The translations under genes and the position numbers were made by a program. The notes beneath the pieces are model-generated. The model saw only the letters and a program-made list of their open reading frames with translations, had not been told where the DNA came from and did no database searches. A stretch of DNA of 64,000 bases from Adiantum capillus-veneris (taxonomy: Eukaryota > Streptophyta > Polypodiopsida > Polypodiales > Pteridaceae): NCBI GenBank assembly GCA_014529385.2, contig CM043958.1, positions 146,219,734 through 146,283,733 of the forward strand, written 5' to 3'. The stretch's first letter is position 1, and the number at the start of each line of letters is the position of its first letter. Positions 45,111 through 56,800 of this stretch are shown here, piece by piece.

Positions 45111-46908
45111 CAAAAACCTTAGGTAGGTGACCGAAACTAATCCTTGAGGATAGGGATTTTTGGCTTGCCAAAAGTCTCGTTTTACATTTAGATAGGATCA
45201 AAGGGTGGAGGACTCTCTAGGTCATAGAGGGAGTCTAGGAAGCGTGTGTCTGGCCTAGATCCTTCGACTTAGGTAGAATTAGGTAGACTAAGATAGTTTT
45301 AGGTAGTAGTCGAGTTCTTGAGTAGGAGTTGGAGTGGTAGAAGCGGTGAGAGGAGAGCTTGAGAGTCCGAGGAGGCCAGAAAGCAACCAAAACACCATTA
45401 TCACCATTTCACATGATAAGTAAGAGTAGAGTAAGTAGGACATCATGATTCAGGATCTAAAGCACTTCATGCATGTATACTTGCTTGGTAAATTCATCAC
45501 AATTTTGTAAAAGACGCAAAAGTGTGTTTGAAAGCCTAAGTGAAGTCCAAAAGTTAATGTGAGTGTTTCTGATAGATCTACAGAGCATCAGGAGCATTTC
45601 TGTCAGAAAAAAAAATTTAATTTCAAGCCAGGAGACATCCTACGCGTAGGATGTCTACAAGCTAATCTGGGGGGAATTTTGGGATTTTAAGTTAACCAGT
45701 GTGTTCAGAAGGTGGGGTTTACCCTAATTTCAACTGCAAAGTGAAAATTTGACCATATCTTAACAGGATAAGGCAAGGTAGACTGAAATTGCCAGACATC
45801 CTACTCAAATTGTGCCAAAACATTATTTTAAGACCAAAACCATAAGATGGCTGCATGGGCATGTCTTGCATGATATATTGAGTGGCTGAGAGGGGTTTCA
45901 TCTCATTTGGGTGAGAAAATTGGGTTCAAAGCAGACTTTAGCACTTTTGACTGAAAAAGGCAAGAACAGCTAAAATTGGGGACTTTTGAATTCCAAACCA
46001 AAATCTAAGCATACCACTGGGTTGCTGACATCAAGGGGAAGCTGTGGGTTAAGTCTGGGGTCAAACAGGCCAAAAAGACATCCTACGCATAGGATGCCTT
46101 CTGTGTGATTTTGCACTCCAAACCAAATTTTGAGCATACCAAAGTGATCAGCAACTCAAGGGGAGCCTGTGCTTTGAGTTTGAAGCCATTATAATGAAAA
46201 AAACATCCTACACATAGGATGTCAAAAGCAATAAATTGAAGCCAGATACTGACTGTGAGCATAGCAAGGTGTTGTATAGCCTAAGGCAAGCCTCCAGGTC
46301 AATTTTGGTCCAAATTGGAGTTGGTTAGACTGATCAAGATCAGCAACAGGCTGTCAGAACAGATTTCTGACTCATTGACCAGCTTATAGGTGTCCAAATC
46401 AAAATGTAAAAACAGCTATAGACTCAGCACATGAAGGGGAATCCATAGTGCAAAAATCCATGCAAAACAAAGCAGGAGACATCCTACGCGTAGGATGTCT
46501 ATTGGGGCCTACTGAAGAGAAAATTTGACTGAGCTTAGACAGTGAGATTCCATTTGACTTAAGGGTTCCAGAACTTATTTCAAAAGTGAATTTGGACCTT
46601 GTTTGTCCATTTGACGGTGCAAAGACTGAATTCAGACTTTTTCGCGTAAATTGACCAACATCCGAGGGAAGTACAGTTCCAGAATAGCATACCTAATCCA
46701 GAACATCAGCATTGTATAAAATACAGTAGTGGTTGAGACTAACTCTCCAGTATACCAATCATTACTAAGATAACCTCTAGCAGATAAATGCTTTGATTCA
46801 ATTGCTGCAATTAAACGCTTGTGTACAGGTATATTCAGCAACAAAGCAAGAAGTTGTGCGGAGACTGATCCTTTGCCAGGTGAGTGGTTGGATTTGTGAT
46901 AAATTGCA
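45111..46908. other. Long 5' leader of the giant element
   Basis: Non-coding leader of about 1.8 kb. From 45600 it contains diverged repeat blocks (CAAACCAAA(A/T)T(C/T)T(A/G)AGCATACC, AAGGGGA(A/G)(G/C)CTGTG) associated with the palindrome cluster. No coding evidence; a 120-codon minus frame at 46994-46632 is not supported. Confidence 0.75.
45633..46500. repeat. Palindrome cluster 1
   Basis: Copies of a 24-bp palindrome, AGA plus CATCCTACGCGTAGGATG plus TCT, lie at 45633-45656 (perfect), 46076-46099, 46201-46224 and 46477-46500 (perfect), with a half-site at 45794. The two variants keep the CATCCTAC and TAGGATG arms and change central bases. Spacings from site to site are 161, 282, 125 and 276 bp, roughly multiples of 140. 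Confidence 0.95.
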
Positions 46909-49646
46909 TTGATAAGTTTGATGAATTTAAGATCAGGAAGATACATTGTTAGATACCAGAAGGTGGTAGGTGACCAAGGTAGCTTAGTGTCCACCGAGGA
47001 GTGTATAACTCAGGCAAGGTTAGATCCGCTAGCACCGATTATTGAGGAAGGTAGCGATACTGACACTTCGTCAGACAAATCTTTCTTCATGATGGGTAGT
47101 CAACAGCCAGGAGGTTTCACCTATGACGGACCAATGCCAGGAGGAAGCACGTCCCTAAATCCTTTGAATGATTCCAAGCTCACTGTGATCTTCTTAGAGG
47201 GAACAAACTCGAGGGGAGCCCTAGTCTATTCTGACTATCGAGGATGCAAGTGCATTTGTATCGAAGAGAAGCCAGCTCAGAGATTGGAGATAATCCGAGT
47301 CTATGATGATGGAGATAGATTCCGAGACGAAAAGGGGAACCACTATCTAATAGTCAGTAACCCTGAAGATTACAACAAATATGGAGATAATGTGGCAAAA
47401 GGGAAAATGGTTTTAGAGACTCAAGAACCGTCACCAAACATTGATCGGCCCGGAGCTATTTTTATGTATGATAAGAAAACAACCAGGGTTTCATCTTATA
47501 ATGAGAACGTGGGAATCTACAAGCATAAGAGTGAGGGAATAGTCGCTTACTTTCGCAGCAAAGAACCATACGTAAATGTATTAAGCAAAGACAAGGTTCT
47601 TTACTTATTCTCTTATGAAACTGCTATGGGGAAAGGTATAGTTTTTGTTGATAGATATGGGCGAGAATACCAACGTATTCTCCCAGAGGAGGTAGAAAGG
47701 GAAACAGGTCCAGGAGCATCAGCATATGCCCCTGAGGAAGTGCCAAGAGCCACCTACACCCCAAGCAAGTCAATGAATCCTTTTTCAGAAGATTATGACG
47801 CTACCTCACATTCCACCCGACCGCAGGCATTCAACAACCAAAACCAACCAGCAGACCAGCCATCATTGCAAGCATGGCTTCGACAGCCGACAACAATGGA
47901 ACAAGACCGAAGCCGAGATGGTTATCAAGCCGCACAAGGGCTAAGGGATTTGCAAGAACCACCACTCTATTCAAGGTATCAAGGAGAGAGTAAGCCAAAG
48001 ACTCAAGGGTCAACAGAGCCTAGAGGGCCACCCTTAGAACGGTTCGAAGAGATGAACCAGCTCTGGCGAGAACTGTTAGAAATTATGGCTTAGGAGCACC
48101 ACTGGGAGAGGAACCAGCCTACTACCGAAGACCTGAGGAGGTATATCGATTAAGACGTGGAGATCCAATGATGAGTTTTGTAGACCATCGGAGAATTAGA
48201 CCTTCTCAAGTGCAAAAATGGATAAACAAGAAATACACAGAAGTAGAGACCCAAGAGATCATGTAGCAGCCTTTGTGTATGTAATTAGAGCCGAAGAGGT
48301 GTTAGACTTTCCTACCCAATTTGCAGGGTTTGGACTAACCCTAGAGGATGACGCGGCCACTTGGTTTGACTCTTTAGAGCGTAGAGACTTTGAGTCTATG
48401 GAGGAACTGTTTGACGAATTTATCAAGGAATTCTCACAAAGGGGGATAGCTCATAATACCGTCTCACAAATCCATAAATTCAAACAAAAAGATGGGGAAT
48501 CTGTATGAAAAGCAGTCCTAAGACTAAAAAGATATGTTAAGTTCTGTCCGCCGATGGAAGAGCTGCCAACTCAGTCTAGACTTATGCTTATATTCATCCA
48601 AGGACTAAGGAATGCGGATCTCCATAAAGACTTACATATGAAGAGGAGCACGACGTTGAATGAGTTGACCAAAGAGGCTCTTTACCTTGTGGACAATTGT
48701 GCGGTCTACAAAGAAGGGGAGTTCAAGGACCTTGACGACGATTCATCTTCACAACAAAGTGGAAGCAAGTCTTCTAAGACAGCACCGAAATGAGAAGTAG
48801 CTGTAAACCAGGAGCATCTTGTAGATGAAGTGTTAAAAAAGATTAACTTGTACACCAAACCCCAGGCTAAACAGCCCAAGTGGTGTGCTATTGAACAAAA
48901 ATGGACAAACCATAGGACCGAGGAATGTTATTATAACAAGGGATATGTGAGAGAGAGACCTTACGCTCCCCAAGCTCAGGTAGCTTCTCCTCAAGCTCCA
49001 CCAATGCCTAGGTATCAAGCAGGCAACCTACCAGGACCTGCAGGTGTAGAAAAACCACAACCAGTGTTGGGGCAACAACCACCCCTACCAGGATTGTGAC
49101 CAGTTGGTATAAGATACACACCAAGCGTAATCGAATCAGAGGATAAGGCTTCGGTGCCTATGCATGCATGTTATGAAGATCCCAATGGATATGCGGTAAA
49201 CCTTGCCTATTATCCACCGGAAGAAACCTCAACACCAGAACCATGGAGCATGATGGGAGGTGAAGGACCACCAACAGCTGCACAGGAAGCAGGAGAAGGA
49301 AGGTATAGCTTAGATGAACGAACATTGTTATTCATAGCCAACGGAGGCATGGGCGGACAGAGACATGCATATTAACAAAGAGGAGCTCAAGGAGCACCTT
49401 AACAACCCAAGGGACCTTGCTACAAGTGTGGTGGAGACCATTGGCTAAGAGACTGTCCTCATGATGAAATCATTAGAGTCAATGCATATTGCACCGAGTG
49501 TGGAGTTACTCATTTGATTCCCGATTGCCCTAAAAACCCAAGCAAAGGAACAAAAACCACCTTGAACATGCTAGAAACAGTACCTTCCAGTGGAGGGTCA
49601 AAAAACGAAACAATCATACCTATTCAGGCGGTAACACAAGCCTAAG
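46909..49646 (+). pseudogene. gag: Gag of the giant element, several stops
   Basis: The first 394 codons (46909-48093) form a variable N-terminal region with no recognised domain (SLVSTEECITQARLDPLAPI). After frameshifts the capsid domain follows from 48218: DPRDHVAAFVYVIRAEEV, then LTLEDDAATWFDSLERRDF and LFDEFIKEFSQRGI. A TGA at 48506 is followed by VLRLKRYVKFCPPMEELP and IFIQGLRNADLHKDL. Two zinc knuckles lie near 49418-49545: CYKCGGDHWLRDC (C-x2-C-x4-H-x4-C) and CTECGVTHLIPDC (one residue shorter). Stops at about 48506, 48791, 49098, 49373, 49397 and 49644 break the frame. Gag would assemble the particle. Confidence 0.85.
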
Positions 49647-49654
49647 CTCATAGA

Positions 49655-50225
49655 ATGACGAACAAACCCATAGTTGAAGAGCCAAAAACCGATGCCCAGC
49701 GTTCAGAAATGAAAAATCAGAGAAGCACTTGGAAAGCTAGAAAATCGTGCATGAAAGCCAGGAAAGAACGAGAGAAAATAGCTCTATCCAAGGAGTTGAA
49801 ACATACAAAGGATAGATTAGAGCGGTTAGAGGATCTGGCTAGCTTAAGCTCACACACCACAGAAACCATAGCACCCAAGGAAATAGCAGAGCCCAAAAGT
49901 GCAGGATCGGGAGGATCTGTACTGGCAGACAAGGTAAATGAGCAGTTGGATGCGCTTCTAAAGGCTTATGAAGCCAGACTCAAAAAGAACCAAACCCAGG
50001 AGCAAAGGTGGGTAACTTATCGATATGCGGAAATAGAAAAATAGAGGTTGAAAATGTGTAAAAGGATGATTGAACCAGCTCAATCATTGATGGAAGACCC
50101 GTTGGGTAAACCTGCAAATTGGCATGAGGCACTAGCTCCAACCCCTATCCAACCAACTTTAGAGGAACAGTAGAAACAGAGGAAAGACTCACTAATGCCT
50201 ATGAGTCCAGAGGAGAGCCTATCAT
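49655..50225 (+). pseudogene. Coiled-coil linker between gag and protease
   Basis: A 129-codon frame rich in Lys, Glu and Arg (SCMKARKEREKIALSKELKH), continuing after a stop at 50042 to about 50170. It is likely a helical region of the gag-pro polyprotein. No domain is assigned. Confidence 0.55.
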
Positions 50226-50226
50226 A

Positions 50227-51855
50227 GTGCCAAATACTACAGATGAGACAAGTGACGGGTTCCAGCCTAAAACATTGACAGAAATGGGTAAGGACTGTAA
50301 CCGTCTAGACGATCTGTGGAAGCAAATCCATGAGTCCAACGAGGCTAATAAGATGAGTAACCACATGAATAGCACGAGAAAAGAAAAGAATGTAACCTTA
50401 CCTCCTATTGAAGAATTTGAGGCAAGGTCACAAATGAACTTTGAGAAACATTCACAAGGGGGAGACCAAGGATCAATTAGTTCGGGGCACAGCCAACCAG
50501 ACTTGCTGAGAACTTTACCCTCTTACCTAGGAGAGTATGAAGCTAAGTCGGAAGTGAGAGCAATCCCATCTCAAAGACTTTCTTCTAACAAAGTGATGGA
50601 TTCGCAAGGATTGATTGAGTTATTGTCTACACCGGTGGCATGCACAATCACATTAGCAGAACTCCTCAGGTTACAACCAAACATGTGGACCACAGTAGAT
50701 AAATGCCTAGAAAAATTTGGAGTGAGAGACCCCACTTTGAGGCTACAGGAAGGGATCAGAGAGTTGGACAGGCCTCAACTAAACACTAGGCCAGTACCAT
50801 TAAACAAGGTTGGAGAGTATTGCGAGGGAGAATATGGAAACACCACGCTACCAGTAGAATTCCAAGGAGTAGTTTCCAAAGCTATTCTTGACAGTGGAGC
50901 GGGAGTTGCTATCGCCACCAAGGAAATCTGGAAAAAATGGGGAAAACCGGATTTGAGAGCTACCAGAATGAAATTGCAATTGGCAGACGGGTTCATGGAG
51001 AAGCCTCTGGGACTCTTAGAAAAAGTGATTGTCACTTCGTGCGGGATCGAGTATGAGCATACATTTGCGATAGTCGATTTCGACAAAAATAACAATTATG
51101 AGATCATCATGGGAAGACCATTCATGCGACAATTGAAGATGGTCCAAGATTGGGGTTACAACCACATATACTTTAGACATGGCAAGACAACAACTAAAAT
51201 ACACGTGAAAGACCATAGTTACAAAGATGTGAACCAAACACCTGTGGAAGAGTTTGATTCAGCTACAGTAGCAGGATCGGAACTCCCAGCATGGTTAGGG
51301 CAACAAAAGGAGCTATGGATGTGCGCAGCTTCACATTGTGGAAGCTTAAGAAGAGAGGAATGCGTCTTAGAAAGAGCAATTGAGGACAAGGAGTATATTC
51401 CGGAACCTTTCCCTGAAGATGCCTTGGAACCTCTAGAATGGGAACACATACTAGCAACATTGGATGTTTGTACCATTACAGATAGTCCAACAACAAAATT
51501 TTGCGATAAGGATGGCTATGATATGCTACCCTACTACATGGTAAACATTATACCAGGAGAAGATGAGACGATAGAACCACCGGGACAAGAAGAGTTTTAT
51601 AACACCTCTGAACATCTGGAAGTAAATGATGATGCAGATAATGAGTGTTCAGACACCTCAAGTGAGCGTGGAAGGGAACCCAAGAATATTAAGTTTTATG
51701 ATTTTGCTAATCAGCACCCTAGACGCCAGGAACGCTATAGGAGGAAACGAGCAGGAAACAAAGCGAGAGAGAACCTGATGCCCATGATAAAAGGTAAAAC
51801 TCACTATTTGATGCTTGTAAAAGCAGAGGATTGTGTAAAAGATCAAATATCATGA
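50227..51855 (+). CDS. Retropepsin-like protease region of pol
   Basis: A 542-codon open frame. Its middle holds an aspartic protease: VSKAILDSGAGVAIATKEIW (near 50880; DSG is the catalytic triad of retropepsins), KLQLADGFMEKPLG, and NNYEIIMGRPFMRQL (near 51095), the C-terminal hydrophobic-Gly motif. The N-terminal third (LIELLSTPVACTITLAELLR) resembles the domain before protease in plant gypsy elements. The C-terminal part is acidic, then basic (RRQERYRRKRAGNKA). Protease would process gag and pol. The frame is intact, but it depends on read-through or frameshifting from a broken gag. Confidence 0.85.
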   Translation: MPNTTDETSDGFQPKTLTEMGKDCNRLDDLWKQIHESNEANKMSNHMNSTRKEKNVTLPPIEEFEARSQMNFEKHSQGGDQGSISSGHSQPDLLRTLPSYLGEYEAKSEVRAIPSQRLSSNKVMDSQGLIELLSTPVACTITLAELLRLQPNMWTTVDKCLEKFGVRDPTLRLQEGIRELDRPQLNTRPVPLNKVGEYCEGEYGNTTLPVEFQGVVSKAILDSGAGVAIATKEIWKKWGKPDLRATRMKLQLADGFMEKPLGLLEKVIVTSCGIEYEHTFAIVDFDKNNNYEIIMGRPFMRQLKMVQDWGYNHIYFRHGKTTTKIHVKDHSYKDVNQTPVEEFDSATVAGSELPAWLGQQKELWMCAASHCGSLRREECVLERAIEDKEYIPEPFPEDALEPLEWEHILATLDVCTITDSPTTKFCDKDGYDMLPYYMVNIIPGEDETIEPPGQEEFYNTSEHLEVNDDADNECSDTSSERGREPKNIKFYDFANQHPRRQERYRRKRAGNKARENLMPMIKGKTHYLMLVKAEDCVKDQIS

Positions 51856-51882
51856 AGATTCTCAAAAGATCGAAGGGAAAGA

Positions 51883-53434
51883 ATGCGAGAGGAAATAAAA
51901 CAGGAACGAAAAGCTAAAACAAAAACAAAATCACAAAAATCTCAAAAATCAAAAAAAGAAACAACAAAAGACCAAGAGTGGACCAAACTGGAGCGTAAAC
52001 AGAAATACCAAGAACTAAAACGGTCTTTACGTGAGATATGGACTACTAAAGAAGATAGTGATGGTAAAGGGGAGTCAGAAAAGGGAAACATGAATGTACC
52101 ATCACACTATTGGAAATTTACCATCCAGGACAAAAAAATCATCATGACACCACCAGTCAGGGAAAGAACCAACCAAGAATCTTACGATGGGCCAGAAAAT
52201 GCAAAAAGGATAGACCTTGCAGAACCACGTGAAAAGCCTCAGCCGGTCTATATAGCAAATGACTTAGAGCCTGAAGAAGAAGAATGGCTAACACAACTTC
52301 TTAAGAAGTATAAAGATGTGTTTGCATGGTCCTATAAAGACCTCAAAGGCGTTGATCCATCGATATGCCAACATACAATTCCTTTGAAATCAGATGCAAA
52401 ACCTAGCAAACAACGTCCTTATACATATAATGACACATTTGCTAAACAAATCAAAGAAGAGATTGATAAGCTGAGGGAAGTTGAATTCATCTATGAGATT
52501 AAACATACAGATTGGGTGTCACCCATTGTGGTAGTTCCCAAAAATAACGGAAAACTGCGTGTGTGTAAACCTCAAAAACATAAGTGCAACCACCATAAAG
52601 GATAATTATCCCTTGCGAATCACAGAACATGTACTTGAGCGGGTGGTTGGAAAACGTGCTTATTCCTTTCTGGATGGGTTTTCAGGATATAACCAACTGA
52701 CAATAGCAAGGGAGGATCAACACAAAACAGCGTTTGCCACAGAATGGGAAATTTATGCGTATCGAGTTATACCATTTGGCTTAACTAATGCCCCAGCCAC
52801 CTTCCAAAGGTTAATGACGCACGCGTTCAAAGAATACCTGAAAATATTCTTAGAAATATACATGGATGATCTTTGTGTACACTCTCTTCTACGAGAGGAA
52901 CATATTGACCATTTGCAAAAGGTCTTTGAAAAATGCAGGACATATCGAATTTGCCTTAACTCGGAAAAGTGTATCTTTATGGTTAAGCAAGGCCGCATCT
53001 TAGGACACATTGTCTCAAGAAATGGCATAACCATTGACCTATACAAAGTCAAAGTCATTGTAGGCCTACCCAGGCCTACTAATGCAAAACAAGTGCAATC
53101 CTTCATGGGACATTGCGGATATTATCGAAGATTCATATACATGTATGCAATCATTGCACAACCTCTATATCGTTTGCTAGTCAATTTTGATTGGACCGAG
53201 GAGTGTGAAACTTCATTCCAAAAGCTGAAGGAAAACCTTATATCAGCACCTGTACTACTGAAGGCACCAGATTGGGAAAAGATATTCCATGTTCACATTG
53301 ATGCTTCTGCATATGCAATCGGGAGTATTCTGGCTCAACCTGAAGACGGAACAATGGATTTTCCAGTGTGTTATGCAAGCCGACAGTTAACAGTGCGGAA
53401 AAGAACTACACAACCACTAAATGAGAAGGGTTAG
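51883..53434 (+). pseudogene. pol: Reverse transcriptase of the giant element
   Basis: A Lys-rich start leads to WLTQLLKKYKDVFAWSYKDL (near 52290), the usual pre-RT segment, then DWVSPIVVVPKNNGKLRVC. A one-base shift in a GT run near 52556 moves the frame to [46 protein letters not shown] and EIYMDDLCVHS (YxDD active site, near 52855-52885). RNase H starts with HVHIDASAYAIGSILAQPED near 53290. A TAG at 53432 follows. All catalytic motifs are present; one frameshift and the stop inactivate it. Confidence 0.9.
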
Positions 53435-53680
53435 GAATGATTTATGCTATAAAGAAATTTTGGCATTATTTTCTCGCAAACAAATTTGTGTTCTTCACAG
53501 ATCATCAAACTCTTTTGTATCTGGTAAATAAACCATGCAATACAGGGAGAATTTACGCTGGTTTATTATATTGCTAGAGTTTGATTTCACAGTGGTGGTC
53601 AAAAAGGGTAAAACTCATCTACGAGCGGACCATCTTTCAAGGATACACAACGGGGAAGCTCCTGAAGGAGTAGATGATGA
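53435..53680 (+). pseudogene. RNase H end of pol
   Basis: After the stop at 53432 the frame continues GMIYAIKKFWHYFLANKFVF, then FTDHQTLLYLVNKP. After a shift near 53530 it reads RWFIILLEFDFTVVVKKGKT and ADHLSRI, the typical end of the gypsy RNase H connection. No second (archaeal-type) RNase H was found. Confidence 0.8.
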
Positions 53681-53689
53681 CATACCAGA

Positions 53690-54090
53690 TGCTTATCTTT
53701 TCAATGTTGAAATGGTACCCAAATGGTCTCAGGAAATTGTTAGCATTCTTTCCTTTGGAAGTAGATTTGATAATACGGAGTACAGATCCAAACAAAAAAC
53801 AATTCGACAAACAAAAAACTTCTAGTTGATAGCAGGACGGTTGTATCGTCTAGGATCGGACCAAATCCTATGATTATGTATAAATCCGGAAGAATTCGAG
53901 TGCTACCTTGAAGAAGCACATGTCCAGGATTGTGCATTTTATTATTCAACAGTGAAAACATACCAGAGACTAAAACAGTTAGGGATTTATTGGCCAACTA
54001 TGTATGCAGACACACATTCTTATGTTACCAATTGTACTATATGTAGTGCCAAACGGCCAGTGGATCACGCAACATTGTTTCAGGTAACAT
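53690..54090 (+). pseudogene. First of two tandem integrase zinc-binding modules
   Basis: It reads VPKWSQEIVSIL, then AGRLYRLGSDQIL, YLEEAHVQDCAFYYSTVKTY, LGIYWPTMYAD and NCTICSAKRP. The layout is that of the H2C2 (HHCC) N-terminal integrase domain, but the second His position is replaced (CAFYY where GGHFS is expected). The next 300 bp contain a second, complete module. Two stops interrupt the first module. Confidence 0.75.
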
Positions 54091-54109
54091 TACACCTGCA
54101 TGGAGTCAA

Positions 54110-55465
54110 TATATCATTGATTTCTTAACCACCAGGACATTTCCTGAGAACATAACAAGAGCACGGGAAAAAGCTATAGAGCTGGATGCCCGTGACTTTC
54201 AATTAATAGGGAACCAACTCTATAAGCGAGGAAAGGACAATCAACTTAGAATATGTGCAAGTGAAAGTGAATACCTGTTGATTCTAGAACACGCACATAG
54301 CGGAATAAGTGGAGGCCATTTTTCGGGCGATAAGACGGCAAAAATAGTCTTAACCGCGCAAGTATATGGTGGTCTACATTGCACATGGATGCTAAAGAGT
54401 TTGTAAAGCGTTGTGATGCATGTCAGCGCACCAAGGTGCCGATAAAGAGAGATGAGATGCCACTACGGCCAATGATGAGGAAGATCATTTTCAAAATGGG
54501 ACATTGATTTTGTGGGACCTATCTCACCCCCTGCATATCGCACCCATACCCAATATATCATTGTGGCTACGGACTATCTCACAAAATGGGTGGAAGCCAA
54601 GGCAACGCAAAAAGCAGATGCACGCACCATTGCACAATTTTTGTATGAGAATGCTTTTGTACGATACGGATTACCTATAGAAATTGTCAATGATCGTGGG
54701 ACACATTTTCTTAATGAAGTCATTGAATATCTGTTAGAGGAATTCATGGTCATACATAGGAAATCTTCTCCATACCATCCACAGGCAAATGGACAAGCTG
54801 AGGCCACCAATAAAACACTATGCACGGTTCTCACTAAAATAGTGTCAGAGTCACGAATAGATTGGGATCAGCATCTACACTCAACACTATGGGCATACAG
54901 GGTATCTTACAAAACATCGATAGGAACATTAATAGGAACAACACCGTACAACATGGTGTTTGGCCTAAATGCTATACTACCCATAGAGTTTTTAATTCCA
55001 ACTCTACGAGTAGCAAAACACTTAGAATGGACAGGGCATGAACTCTCTTCAAGAATAGATGATCTTGAAAAGCTAGATGAACTCCGCTTGAGAGCTGTTG
55101 CTTCAATCTATGCTAAAAAGAGAAGACAAAAAGAATTTTTTGACAAACATGTGCACACTAAAGAGTTCAAAACAGGTGATCATGTACTTGTTTATACTTT
55201 GAAGCAACATGCCAAGAAACTTAAAAAGCGAGGGATGGGACCATTTGTGATTAGTGATCTATCACAAAGTGGAGCTGTCAAGCTTGCTACATTAGCAGGT
55301 GAAGAAATGCCGAACTGGATTAGCGGATGTCGTCTAAAGAAATATCATCTACCACTCACACAGGATATGCTTCAACAAATTCATCAAGGAAAACAACGAA
55401 TGAAGGAAAACAGAGAGTACGAGAGGAAGCTCAAGCAGAAGCACAAGAACTCATTGCAAAAATAA
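54110..55465 (+). pseudogene. Integrase of the giant element
   Basis: The complete H2C2 module reads WSQYIIDFLTTRTF, then IGNQLYKRGKDNQLRIC, LEHAHSGISGGHFSGDKTAK and KRCDACQRTKVP, with a stop and frameshift near 54400. The core is open from 54512: DIDFVGPISPP, ATDYLTKWVEAKATQ, IVNDRGTHFLNEV and HPQANGQAEATNKTL supply Asp, Asp and Glu. The C-terminal domain follows (FKTGDHVLVYTLKQHAKKL, MGPFVISDLSQSG). There is no chromodomain. Integrase would insert the cDNA into the host genome. Confidence 0.9.
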
Positions 55466-56800
55466 GACTTCTGCGACAACAACAACAAAGTGGAGCAACA
55501 ATGCGAATCAATGCCATTCGATTGACGAAGTTGGATAAAGACACAGTGGAGCCCGTTGAAAACATTGGGATGGACTATATTGCATGTACAAGTAAATCAA
55601 TATATTTACCCACATAAATTCTATGTGGTGGAGGATGAAAGCACACAACACCCAATGATGTTGGGACAACCTTGGCAAAAAGAGTACAATGTGCAGATAG
55701 ATTGGAATGCAAATGCAGTTCAAAATTCAGCATGCACAAGAACAACAAGTGATAGCCTTTGCTCAGCAATACAAGAATAATCAGCTGCTGCAAGCAATGC
55801 AATCACTGGAAAAAGAGCCAAAAGCAAGAATGCCACCAAAGAACAACATGATACCAAAGGCCAACATCACACCCGTTGAAAACATTGGGATGGACTATAT
55901 TGCATGTACAAGTAAATCAATATATTTACCCACATAAATTCTATGTGGTGGAGGATGAAAGCACACAACACCCAATGATGTTGGGACAACCTTGGCAAAA
56001 AGAGTACAATGTGCAGATAGATTGGAATGCAAATGCAGTTCAAAATTCAGCATGCACAAGAACAACAAGTGATAGCCTTTGCTCAGCAATACAAGAATAA
56101 TCAGCTGCTGCAAGCAATGCAATCACTGGAAAAAGAGCCAAAAGCAAGAATGCCACCAAAGAACAACATGATACCAAAGGCCAACAGACAAGTAAAAGCC
56201 AACCATGCTAACTACATACATACAAAGTCATCGGCTGCAGTGCAAAGATCTATGTTACCAAAACCAGGGAAACAAGTATGGATGCGGAAGGATAGAAATG
56301 GCATGGCAGACAAACAACAATGCAAAGAAAGAATTCAACCGAAGCAGATAGTTCAACCGAACACCAAGGGCATAAAACAAATATGGATCCCAACGAAAAT
56401 GCTCAGTAATAACCCAAATGTTACTCGCATTTGGATACCAAAACAAAAGCAAAAGGAACTCCCTTCAGTACAAGCAACAACGGAAGTTAGACAGCTGCAT
56501 TTGAAAAAGGACAGCCGACTTATTTATGTGGATCCCAATCCGCAACAAACCAGTGGCAACCAAGGAAGTTCCAAAACATCTACAAAACCGGCAAAAACAA
56601 GCTATCAATGGAAAGCAAAGGAAATCTGGTCCACGGCCATTCCGGCCAAGCCAATCCTAACCATAAAAGAAACTACGGCTATCTCAATAGAAGCGGCAAA
56701 GCGATTGCCTTTTGCAACAAAGACAATTAAACAGAGAGCAGTAGAGTTACAGTTGTTACTTGCAAAGAAAACAGGAAACCTCGACGGCGAATGCCAATAA
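55466..56800 (+). pseudogene. Post-integrase ORF with protease-like fragment
   Basis: Helical, Gln/Glu-rich coding sequence runs from the integrase end to 55615. A segment FYVVEDESTQHPMMLGQPWQ, then KEYNVQIDWNANAV looks like the C-terminal half of a retropepsin-type domain (L-G-x-P-W). It occurs twice because of a 320-bp tandem duplication. From 56027 a 257-codon frame continues with Lys/Gln-rich sequence holding three W-containing repeats (KQVWMRKD, KQIWIPTK, TRIWIPKQ). No full domain is recognised. The region is open or nearly open, so it was probably translated. Confidence 0.55.
55552..56186. repeat. 320-bp tandem duplication, apparently identical
   Basis: The unit from CCCGTTGAAAACATTGGGAT to GATACCAAAGGCCAACA is present at 55552-55866 and 55872-56186. 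All frames across both copies translate identically. The identity shows a very recent duplication within this copy of the element. Confidence 0.95.
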
